DNA of 35,555 nucleotides from a virus. Made by a program: the position numbers and the translations under genes. Location: positions 1 to 35,555 of IMG/VR virus record IMGVR_UViG_3300042453_000714, one strand, 5' to 3'. This document shows positions 15,635 to 21,256 of this stretch, one piece after another (the stretch's first letter is position 1; every line of letters begins with the position of its first letter). Below the pieces are notes generated by a model. That model made no database searches and was not told the DNA's origin. It was given only the letters and a program-made list of their open reading frames with translations.

Positions 15635-16753
15635 TTAACTCCTGAGATTAATAGTCACATCCAATACTTTTTCTGGCTGAAGCGCAGCCAACCACTCAGT
15701 CGCATTCTTGATCTTTCCAGATCTCCGCATATAGAAATAAGAATGAACCTTTGGATTGAACTCTCTCTGAACTAACAGAGCAAAGTCTTTCTGAGTCCAA
15801 TTCAACATCCCATCCTCTACAATATAAGAGTCCCAAATATCATCTAAATAAGCAACAATCCAGTCTACACACTTTTTAATCTCATCGAAACGAATCTTAA
15901 GATCAGGGAAGTAAGCAAAGACCTCAGAGTCTTCACCAGTGCGGATTAACTCGACAATTCGCTTGTCGTTGATTGCGTCCTTAAGATGGTGTATTAGAAC
16001 ATACTTCTCGGACTTAACTTTGATTCGATTGAAATTCCTATCAACAAGAACGAATCCTTCCTGTTTGGATGGATCTAATTGTTTAGAAGATGTTAAAATC
16101 TCATCGATAGTTTTCATCCCGAAAGATCTAACAACAGAAAACAGATCTGAATACAATTGAGGCCAGAACTCGATTCCGGTCTGGTTATCACGAATACCGA
16201 TAAGAGTCAAGGTCCCTTCATTATCGATCTGTGAAGTCACAACACGATTATACTTGGAAGTCAACTCAAACATATAAGTGTTTCGACGATCAAGATCCAG
16301 GGTACTCAGATTCTGACCATAGAATGTCTCCCAGAATAACTGGGCAAAAGTGAATGATTCTTTCCCAACCGACCCACCAGCATCTGGCGATCCTTTTGTC
16401 GCAACATTCCACTTTCCACTATAATAGTAGACGATCATCAAAGATCCATCGATCTTCTCTTGTGCTACAAACGAAGACCAATCGAAGATATCTTCGTCGA
16501 TGTTTTCACCCCAATTAAAGAATCGATCGAATGGACGAGCAACGACTTGCCAACCATTAGCACGATCTAGGATAATTCCACGAGATTCCCGGACCATCGG
16601 ATGATCTTTAATCTTTGATGCCTCGATCTGATCATAAGTGAATTGATAGAGATCTGGATAATCACGATGCTGCTGCGAAAAGATCCCATACTCTGCACCT
16701 AAAGCAGTTCGATCTCCGTTATTCTCGATTAAGTATTTTTGTAGCTTCAACAT
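15635..16753 (-). CDS. rnlA: RNA ligase 1 (RnlA)
   Basis: The 372-residue protein matches T4 RNA ligase 1 (374). Motif I is EKIDGSL with the adenylated Lys at residue 100 (T4: Lys99), followed by motif Ia/III region YMFELTSKYNRVV, motif IV QEGFVLVD and motif V RIKVKSEKYV. An HPMVRESRGIILD segment precedes the active site as in T4. The C-terminal helical domain for tRNA is present. It seals RNA ends with ATP after PseT (558-1514) has repaired them, most likely to undo anticodon-nuclease cleavage. The two partners are 14 kb apart and on opposite strands. Confidence 0.95.
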   Translation of the reverse strand: MLKLQKYLIENNGDRTALGAEYGIFSQQHRDYPDLYQFTYDQIEASKIKDHPMVRESRGIILDRANGWQVVARPFDRFFNWGENIDEDIFDWSSFVAQEKIDGSLMIVYYYSGKWNVATKGSPDAGGSVGKESFTFAQLFWETFYGQNLSTLDLDRRNTYMFELTSKYNRVVTSQIDNEGTLTLIGIRDNQTGIEFWPQLYSDLFSVVRSFGMKTIDEILTSSKQLDPSKQEGFVLVDRNFNRIKVKSEKYVLIHHLKDAINDKRIVELIRTGEDSEVFAYFPDLKIRFDEIKKCVDWIVAYLDDIWDSYIVEDGMLNWTQKDFALLVQREFNPKVHSYFYMRRSGKIKNATEWLAALQPEKVLDVTINLRS

Positions 16754-16755
16754 AA

Positions 16756-17004
16756 CTAAGATCCATAGACCTCTAAAGATTTCTTCCAGATAATAGAATC
16801 TGAATCAACTAGAACCATCTCGGGTTTTCCGACAAAACAATCTACTCGGAGAAAGTCCGAACTGAAGGCAAGTGCTTCTTCCTTTAAGGAAGAAGCACTT
16901 AGTGCTTCTTCCTCAGTATCAAAATACTGGGTGTCAACAACAGAAACCCAACCAGTTTCTGAAGATGAACAAATATACACTGCCCATTTAACGGTGATTT
17001 TCAT
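16756..17004 (-). CDS. Hypothetical protein with internal palindrome (82 aa)
   Basis: Unrecognised 82-residue protein: beta-rich ends (MKITVKWAVYICSSSETGWVSVVDT, FVGKPEMVLVDSDSIIWKK) and an Ala/Ser/Glu helix in the middle (EEEALSASSLKEEALAFSS) made of two similar units. AGGA lies 8 bases before the ATG. Its stop is 2 bases from the rnlA start, so it is translated just ahead of rnlA. A perfect 31-base palindrome lies inside it. Confidence 0.6.
   Translation of the reverse strand: MKITVKWAVYICSSSETGWVSVVDTQYFDTEEEALSASSLKEEALAFSSDFLRVDCFVGKPEMVLVDSDSIIWKKSLEVYGS
16870..16900. repeat. Perfect 15-bp inverted repeat, one-base centre
   Basis: AAGTGCTTCTTCCTT and its exact complement flank one T. 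A further direct copy of AGTGCTTCTTCC follows at 16901-16912. The elements encode the EEALS and EEALA units of the protein. Confidence 0.85.
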
Positions 17005-17005
17005 G

Positions 17006-17398
17006 TTATAATCCTAATAGATCTCGCTCTTCATCAGTTAACTTCGAGAGTGCGGCAGATTTCTTCCTGAATACTTCTTCTGCCTGTCTACGACGCATCA
17101 AATACCATTCTAATCTCGAAGAGACTCTTTCGAATGAATCAACAACTTCTTCTGACCTGGATTCAGGAAGATGAAATGGAAGACTGACAACGTCTTGGTG
17201 TCTTTCTTCTAAGGTGGAAAAACGGAATTCCTGGGTCTCTTCGGAACGTTCGACCCGAAGATCATGTCCGTTATTGAAATGTTCGAAGACGAGATTCAAC
17301 AAATTGAAATGAAAGTCTTCCTTGAAGGTTTCCCAATGGAGGAGATCACGCTCTTCCTGTTCCATTCTCAATTTTTCGTTTCGTTCACTCTTCTTCAT
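17006..17398 (-). CDS. Hypothetical charged helical protein (130 aa)
   Basis: A highly charged, Glu/Arg-rich protein, probably largely alpha-helical or coiled coil (residues 1-30 and 90-130). It ends in KLTDEERDLLGL, a C-terminal pattern seen in many small phage proteins. No enzyme motif. It is the first gene of the minus block, and its promoter would start RNA at its ATG. Function unknown. Confidence 0.6.
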   Translation of the reverse strand: MKKSERNEKLRMEQEERDLLHWETFKEDFHFNLLNLVFEHFNNGHDLRVERSEETQEFRFSTLEERHQDVVSLPFHLPESRSEEVVDSFERVSSRLEWYLMRRRQAEEVFRKKSAALSKLTDEERDLLGL

Positions 17399-17404
17399 AC
17401 ATTC

Positions 17405-17433
17405 ATTATACCTCGAAAACCAGAAAGATCAAA
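17405..17433 (-). promoter_or_regulatory. Minus-strand promoter for the rnlA block
   Basis: On the minus strand: TTTGAT (17433-17428), 17 bases, TATAAT (17410-17405). The predicted start coincides with the ATG at 17398, again implying a leaderless message. Confidence 0.65.
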
Positions 17434-17455
17434 GATTTTCTGAATATTTATTTCC

Positions 17456-17489
17456 TTTGTTTTCAACAACTTGCGCTAAACTATTGAAA
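17456..17489 (+). repeat. 34-bp direct repeat, copy 1
   Basis: Begins TTTGTTTTCAACAACTTGCG and ends CTATTGAAA; identical to copy 2 (17523-17556) except for one base. The ends TTTCAA/TTGAAA are complementary, so each copy can also form a hairpin. It lies between divergent promoters. Confidence 0.85.
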
Positions 17490-17522
17490 CTAAAGGGAAT
17501 ATTCTTTCGAATCTTTATCTCG

Positions 17523-17556
17523 TTTGTTTTCAACAACTTGCGCTAAACCATTGAAA
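17523..17556 (+). repeat. 34-bp direct repeat, copy 2
   Basis: Second copy, 67 bases downstream of copy 1. Here the arms GTTTTCAA and TTGAAAAC are a perfect 8-bp inverted pair. Each copy is followed after 11-14 bases by ATATTCTTTC, so the repeated unit is larger than 34 bp. Likely a regulator-binding site or a duplicated promoter region. Confidence 0.85.
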
Positions 17557-17583
17557 ACACACGAGATATTCTTTCATAAAAAT

Positions 17584-17612
17584 TTGCTTCTGAAATGTGG
17601 GTACGCTATAAT
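17584..17612 (+). promoter_or_regulatory. Sigma-70-like promoter, leaderless start
   Basis: TTGCTT (17584-17589), 17 bases, TATAAT (17607-17612). Predicted start 17619 is the A of the ATG. Confidence 0.75.
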
Positions 17613-17618
17613 GGTTAT

Positions 17619-18380
17619 ATGGAAAAGCTTACTGCTGTTGAATATCGCCAAATGGCTCGTGGTCACGCTCAGGAGCGTAACGATTCGTTCGATCGGTGTG
17701 ATACCGATGGGTTCCTTTCGCAATGGGCTTCTGGTCTCCACTCTTCCCTTTACCAAACTCTGGCCAACTTAGCCGAAGCTGGATGGGTTTCTGAGTTTCC
17801 TGGTCTTTTCAATGCCAAGACTGGCGAGCGTGTTCCTGCAAAGATTATCTATGTCAAAGATCGATTCTCTTACAATGGTGCTCTGAAGGCACTATGGGCG
17901 ATTGTAGATCCGAAGACCGACAAATTCACTGGTGTTTTCCTTCCGGTTGGTGAGAAATCCCGAAAGCAGAAGCAGCTTGGTTTCATTCAGAAGACTGAGA
18001 TTGCTCCGGCTTATGCTAAGATCGACGGTCGTGGATATGGACTCTCTGGTTCTGCTTGGGTTTCGACTTATCGCACGGATGGTGGATATCCGAAAGAGAT
18101 GCGACAGGTGATGACACGTGATGAAGTCGTCGAGGAAATTATCCAGAACAAGCCGGGAAAGGTTGAGTTGATTACGACGACCAACAAAGTTTCAGGTTCT
18201 GGAAAAGAATTCGTTCGGATGCATTTCAAGAATGGATCTTGTGATCTGACACTTGATGTCTATGGACCGAAATTCATTCTCGGAAAGTGTCAGATTGATC
18301 CCTATGGTCGTCCGGTATTCAATTCTGTGGACGATGCCATCGAATATTTGAATCGAATTAATCCTGAGGCGAATCGGTAA
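17619..18380 (+). CDS. Hypothetical protein (253 aa)
   Basis: I start at ATG 17619 because the promoter's expected first base is exactly there; an in-frame ATG at 17595 lies within the promoter. The N-terminal third is helical (LTAVEYRQMARGHAQERNDSF). The centre is a mixed region with a fold-like RFSYNGALKALWAIVDPKTDKFTGVFLPVG. The C-terminal part has a short IDPYGRPVFNSVDDAIEYL segment. Codons are GC-richer than in the replication genes, like its neighbours. I do not recognise a family. Confidence 0.65.
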   Translation: MEKLTAVEYRQMARGHAQERNDSFDRCDTDGFLSQWASGLHSSLYQTLANLAEAGWVSEFPGLFNAKTGERVPAKIIYVKDRFSYNGALKALWAIVDPKTDKFTGVFLPVGEKSRKQKQLGFIQKTEIAPAYAKIDGRGYGLSGSAWVSTYRTDGGYPKEMRQVMTRDEVVEEIIQNKPGKVELITTTNKVSGSGKEFVRMHFKNGSCDLTLDVYGPKFILGKCQIDPYGRPVFNSVDDAIEYLNRINPEANR

Positions 18381-18829
18381 TGACTACAAACAAAACAGAG
18401 ATCTTCGAAGATCTGGTTGATTTTATCAAAAAAGAATTAGATACTGAAATATCAATTCTTCCTCTGGTAAACGAAGAAGAATACACCGGATTTCCTGTAG
18501 ACGCTGTGGTTTATCTGAATGAAGATCTAAAACATCACATTGACCTTTATGTGAATGACATCTCTAATAATATAGAGACTGTGATTGCTTGTCTAATCCA
18601 TGAAATGGGTCATATTCTCTGTTACGAACAAGTAGGGAATGACCACACTGAGATGGATGCCTGGGATGCTTCTCTCATGAGTTTACCTGAATATCTAATT
18701 CCAAAAAATTTTGAAGAGATCAAAGAATTTGCTCTATCAGAATACGATAAGGTAGAATTAATGAATTATACTTCTCCTTATATAGACATGAATACTCTAA
18801 ACCTGTTGAAAACTTTTTTTGGATGTTAA
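18380..18829 (+). CDS. Zinc-metallopeptidase-like protein (HEMGH), paralogue
   Basis: H74-E-M-G-H78 on a predicted helix, followed by HTEMDAW with a candidate third ligand at Glu91. This is the same spacing as in the HEIGH protein at 5536-5931, so the two are diverged copies of one family. It is 149 residues long, with strands before the helix (AVVYLNEDLK, IDLYVND) as in metzincin/gluzincin mini-domains. Its start overlaps the previous stop by one base (TAATG). Substrate unknown. Confidence 0.7.
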   Translation: MTTNKTEIFEDLVDFIKKELDTEISILPLVNEEEYTGFPVDAVVYLNEDLKHHIDLYVNDISNNIETVIACLIHEMGHILCYEQVGNDHTEMDAWDASLMSLPEYLIPKNFEEIKEFALSEYDKVELMNYTSPYIDMNTLNLLKTFFGC

Positions 18830-18830
18830 T

Positions 18831-19259
18831 ATGAATACAATGACAGAGAATTTTTTGAAAGATCTTTATGGTATCGACGATAGCGAAGAGATGCTCTGGG
18901 TCCATAATTATGATCCTATGATTAATTCTTTTGGTGAGATTATCGAACGTTTAGATCTTGGGTCATACCAGGGCGATACAATCGTTCTTCTTAAAAACGA
19001 TGATCTTTATGGTTTGCTGCAATTCGGATGGGGATCTTGTTCTGGTTGCGATGCTCTCGCATCATGTGAAAATATTAAAGACCTTTCTGAATTATACACT
19101 TCGCTTCGTGATTCGATTAATTGGACTACAAAGGAAGAGATCACCAAATATCTCAAAGAACATGATTGGGAAGGCGATTATTTCTGGTGTCTTCAGACAG
19201 AAGATACAGAAATTGGAAATTTTGTCACCAAATCATTGACTGCTTTGGAGAATAATTAG
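18831..19259 (+). CDS. Hypothetical protein with GSCSGCDAL motif (142 aa)
   Basis: Start chosen at ATG 18831, just after the previous stop; ATGs at 18819 and 18840 are in the same frame. The centre holds LLQFGWGSCSGCDALASC, a Cys-x-x-Cys within a Gly/Ser loop followed by a third Cys, which suggests metal binding. The rest is acidic and mixed alpha/beta. I recall similar GSCSGCDA proteins of unknown function in phages and bacteria, but no activity. Confidence 0.65.
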   Translation: MNTMTENFLKDLYGIDDSEEMLWVHNYDPMINSFGEIIERLDLGSYQGDTIVLLKNDDLYGLLQFGWGSCSGCDALASCENIKDLSELYTSLRDSINWTTKEEITKYLKEHDWEGDYFWCLQTEDTEIGNFVTKSLTALENN

Positions 19260-19262
19260 ATT

Positions 19263-19358
19263 ATGTCTTGGCCTGAAGTTGTGAACAATTCGGTAACACT
19301 GATTTTCTGGGCATTTGTAATTGGTGTATTTGCGACTGGTCGTTGGCCTTGGAAATAA
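19263..19358 (+). CDS. Tiny membrane peptide (31 aa)
   Basis: MSWPEVVNN, then one hydrophobic span (SVTLIFWAFVIGVFA), then TGRWPWK. The Trp/Arg-rich ends are typical of a single-pass inner-membrane peptide. GGAG lies 13 bases upstream. It fills the gap between two genes exactly. Confidence 0.5.
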   Translation: MSWPEVVNNSVTLIFWAFVIGVFATGRWPWK

Positions 19359-19390
19359 TGAAATGAGATTAATTATGGAATTGGTGATAA

Positions 19391-19786
19391 ATGTCTAAAC
19401 CTTGGATTCACTCAGTATCTTCTGCTAAAAAATTTGGTGGTGTTCCTGAAGATTATTTCGAAATCCATAATCTAATGGATTCTTCTAAAGGTGCGATGCC
19501 AGATAATCGACATCGTGCCTTAACTCATAACTCTTGGTTTCTCTCAACTATCTTAGAGAGAATCTTTGGAGTAAATATCAAGAATTCCGATGGTCGTGAT
19601 GTCTCAGTTCGGGATATCGGCGAACAGCATATTCTTGAAGATTTCGGTAATCGTTACATTCCGACCGCATCTGATTATTTGGAAGAAATGGAATACAAGT
19701 CTTGGATGAATGCAGGCAGAGACACTATTCCTTCTTCTCACAAGAAAATCTCTAAAACAGTAAATAGAACAATGAGGATTGATTAA
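19391..19786 (+). CDS. DUF6915-type conserved protein (131 aa)
   Basis: Strong resemblance to a small family found in bacteria and phages: SAKKFGGVPEDYFEIHNLMDSSK, DNRHRALTHNSWFL, NSDGRDVSVRDIGEQH and EDFGNRYIPTASDYL. The conserved His residues (HNLMD, RHRALTHNSW, GEQHILEDF) suggest a metal or catalytic site, but the function of the family is unknown to me. Same direction as its neighbours. Confidence 0.75.
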   Translation: MSKPWIHSVSSAKKFGGVPEDYFEIHNLMDSSKGAMPDNRHRALTHNSWFLSTILERIFGVNIKNSDGRDVSVRDIGEQHILEDFGNRYIPTASDYLEEMEYKSWMNAGRDTIPSSHKKISKTVNRTMRID

Positions 19787-19787
19787 C

Positions 19788-20252
19788 ATGGACAAGAACC
19801 AATTTCTAGATAAGATTAAAGAATTCAAATATATCCAATCAGAACACAAGAGGATGATGAGTGAGAACGCAAAGAACGTTTTCAGTGATATTTCTAAAAG
19901 TATTTTCGAAAAGAATCCTGGATTAGAATCATTTGCGTGGTCTCAATATACTCCTTATTTCAATGATGGTGAAACTTGTAGATTCTCAGTTAATCGAGAT
20001 TACTATACCATTAATGGATCCGAAGAAACTGTCGATGATTGGACTCTAAATAACGAAAAATATAGTCAACAGATCGATCTATCTGATTATGGTTTCGAGA
20101 CTTTGGATCAATTGCGAGCTGCATATAATGATATCAATGAATTAATGAGTATCTTTGAAGATGAAGATCTTGAAGAGATGTTTGGTGATCACGTAGAGAT
20201 TGTCGTGAAACGAGACGGGAATATTCTCATTGAAGACTACGATCACGATTAG
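19788..20252 (+). CDS. Hypothetical acidic protein (154 aa)
   Basis: Start at ATG 19788 with GAGG at 19775-19778. An N-terminal helix (DKNQFLDKIKEFKYIQSEHKRM) leads to an aromatic segment (ESFAWSQYTPYFNDGETCRFSV) and a very acidic C-terminal half ending DYDHD. Charge suggests a DNA-mimic or protein-binding role, but this is speculation. Not recognised. Confidence 0.6.
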   Translation: MDKNQFLDKIKEFKYIQSEHKRMMSENAKNVFSDISKSIFEKNPGLESFAWSQYTPYFNDGETCRFSVNRDYYTINGSEETVDDWTLNNEKYSQQIDLSDYGFETLDQLRAAYNDINELMSIFEDEDLEEMFGDHVEIVVKRDGNILIEDYDHD

Positions 20253-20263
20253 TCTCAGATAGT

Positions 20264-20464
20264 ATGATGGATAATTCTCAATTTAAAATTCAATATTATA
20301 GAACTCCAAGACAGGGTGTTAATGAATGCCCTGTCGGTGTTCGAGTAACTGACTCACTAACTGGTCTGGTTGTAGATTGTGATCGATACGATCGTCTTAT
20401 GGAAAATAGAATGACTGCGATGAAAGAACTGATTTCTGTATTGCGAGAATCAAATCAACAATAA
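20264..20464 (+). CDS. Release-factor-like mini protein lacking GGQ (66 aa)
   Basis: Residues 12-60 line up with the catalytic domain of class I release factors and ArfB-type rescue factors. YRTPRQGVN takes the place of YRTSGAGGQHVN, VRVTDSLTGLVVDC that of VRITHIPTGIVVEC, and YDRLMENRMTAMKEL that of ERSQHKNRAQAMKVL. The Gly-Gly-Gln that triggers peptidyl-tRNA hydrolysis is missing: the loop is three residues shorter and reads PRQ. It is therefore probably a non-hydrolytic ribosome or tRNA binder. It is the last gene before the structured RNA and the tmRNA, which strengthens a translation link. Two tandem ATGs start it; no strong binding site. Confidence 0.6.
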   Translation: MMDNSQFKIQYYRTPRQGVNECPVGVRVTDSLTGLVVDCDRYDRLMENRMTAMKELISVLRESNQQ

Positions 20465-20467
20465 ATA
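20461..20467 (+). promoter_or_regulatory. Late-type box before the structured RNA
   Basis: ATAAATA overlaps the preceding stop codon. A start 6 bases downstream (about 20473) would put the first long helix (20476) at the RNA's 5' end, the same arrangement as at the tmRNA. Confidence 0.35.
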
Positions 20468-20472
20468 GTAAC

Positions 20473-20720
20473 AGTTATCTCTATGCACGATAGACTACCT
20501 TATTGGGTAGGAACATAGCACCGTCGAAAGCCCAGAAAATAGTAGCTTGCGCAGGCGAAATTTAATAACAGGCAGCATATGAGCGGACGCAAGGACTTCG
20601 AAAATCCAAGTGCAGGTGAAATCCGACATAGAGATATTGGATATATGTTGTTTCTGGCCAGTATGTGGGATAAGGTCCACAGTAAACATATCCTAAAGAT
20701 CGCTAGCCACGATTTTGGAC
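20473..20720 (+). ncRNA. Structured RNA of unknown class
   Basis: No credible protein gene lies here. TATCTCTATG (20476-20485) pairs perfectly with CATAGAGATA (20627-20636), closing a 140-base domain. That domain contains CTACC/GGTAG and CTTGCG (20546-20551) with CGCAAG (20588-20593), plus several GAAA and TTCG turns. A second arm follows: GGATAT..GTT with AACATATCC, capped by GTGGG/TCCAC. The 3' part (ATCG-CTAGCCA-CGATTTT) could be a weak terminator. I looked for RNase P, SRP, 6S, group I and T-box signatures and found none convincing. It may be separate from the tmRNA or the 5' part of one long transcript. Confidence 0.55.
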
Positions 20721-20734
20721 AACTATATATTCAA

Positions 20735-20742
20735 TATAAATA
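20735..20742 (+). promoter_or_regulatory. T4-type late promoter of the tmRNA
   Basis: Exact TATAAATA. A late start about 6 bases after the box (about 20748) falls inside the first strand of the 11-bp helix that opens the tmRNA precursor. Confidence 0.55.
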
Positions 20743-20985
20743 AGATTGTACACAGCCAGCGGGAGTGCTTGGGATCAAATATGGTGATCAGAGGAGTATC
20801 AATACTCGACCGATAGTGATATCGGGGCTGAGGCATTCTACCATAAATAGAATGAAGGCTGTTGGAACAACAATATGGCTTCGTAAAGTTGTTTTTACTG
20901 TGTACAATACTAAATATCGATATTGAGTGATGATCTAGACTGAAAGCTTCTTGGACGTGGGAGGCAGAGCCCACCACCTCCACCA

Positions 20986-21084
20986 AAAGCGCATTGTGAG
21001 GAGCTAGTTGCATGGCAAATTCGAACAAAGTGCAACCCAAGATATAATAGTGTACATAAAAATCTTGAGCAGTGCGTTTTTGAT
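20986..21084 (+). other. tmRNA intervening segment (expected to be excised)
   Basis: The 99 bases between encoded CCA (20985) and the 5' acceptor strand (21085). AAAGCGCA (20986-20993) pairs with TGCGTTTT (21073-21080). Inside, GTTGCA/TGCAAC and CAAGAT/ATCTTG form two more hairpins. Removal would leave separate acceptor and coding RNAs held by base pairing. Confidence 0.75.
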
Positions 21085-21168
21085 GGGGGTGAAACAGATT
21101 CGACAGGATGAACTAGGAACAGGGAACTCAGTCGGAAGATGACTCCCGTAACAGCATAAACTATAAAC

Positions 21169-21201
21169 GGCAATGCAAAAGCAATGTCCATGTCTGCCTA
21201 G
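21169..21201 (+). other. tmRNA proteolysis-tag reading frame
   Basis: After the typical ATAAAC context, the frame GGC AAT GCA AAA GCA ATG TCC ATG TCT GCC TAG encodes GNAKAMSMSA, so the full tag would be Ala plus these ten residues. The stop lies in a 9-bp hairpin with a GAAA loop (21192-21213), as in tmRNA helix 5. The resume codon is Gly rather than the usual Ala, and the end is M-S-A, not A-A. Confidence 0.65.
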
Positions 21202-21256
21202 AAATAGGTAGACTGGGTTTTTCGAGATTTCTCCTGGAAACAGAATAAAATCTCAT

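Larger units (their letters stand above)
20745..21256 (+). ncRNA. ssrA: Circularly permuted (two-piece) tmRNA precursor
   Basis: The usual tmRNA 3' end comes first. GGAC, then T-stem GTGGG (20957-20961) and CCCAC (20970-20974), then CACCTCC (20975-20981) and ACCA (20982-20985). The usual 5' end comes 100 bases later: GGGGGTG (21085-21091) followed by AAACAGATTCGACAGG, the conserved tmRNA D-region. GGGGGTG pairs with CACCTCC over 7 bp (one G-U), rebuilding the acceptor stem. The spacer begins AAAGCGCA directly after CCA and ends TGCGTTTT, which pair and extend the stem, as in a precursor later cut out. Downstream follow a tag frame, a stop-codon hairpin and a terminator. The T loop (AGGCAGAG) lacks the usual TTC. 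Upstream of the T arm, 20745-20908 is an extra multi-hairpin domain. Permuted tmRNAs are known from alphaproteobacteria, some betaproteobacteria and cyanobacteria. Confidence 0.85.

Noticed and set aside
17420-17590. CRISPR-like array from the two 34-bp repeats
   Set aside because: Only two copies, with a spacer twice the normal length and promoters on both sides; no cas genes.
20843-20849. ATAAATA in the tmRNA upstream domain as a further late promoter
   Set aside because: It is the loop of the CATTCTA/TAGAATG hairpin; the upstream TATAAATA at 20735 is exact and better placed.
20928-20948. Hammerhead-like core (TGATGA ... GAAA) just before the tmRNA T arm
   Set aside because: The required CTGATGA is not complete and no matching stems I and III or cleavage triplet were found.
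20495-21191. Three overlapping minus-strand frames (64, 105 and 93 codons) in the RNA region
   Set aside because: No ribosome sites, unusual composition, and they lie opposite RNA helices and the tmRNA; all other local genes are on the plus strand.
20745-21256. Group I intron in the tmRNA as an explanation for the split
   Set aside because: The two T-stem strands are adjacent, and no P/Q/R/S core motifs were seen; the acceptor-stem pairing and CCA followed by a closed spacer fit permutation better.
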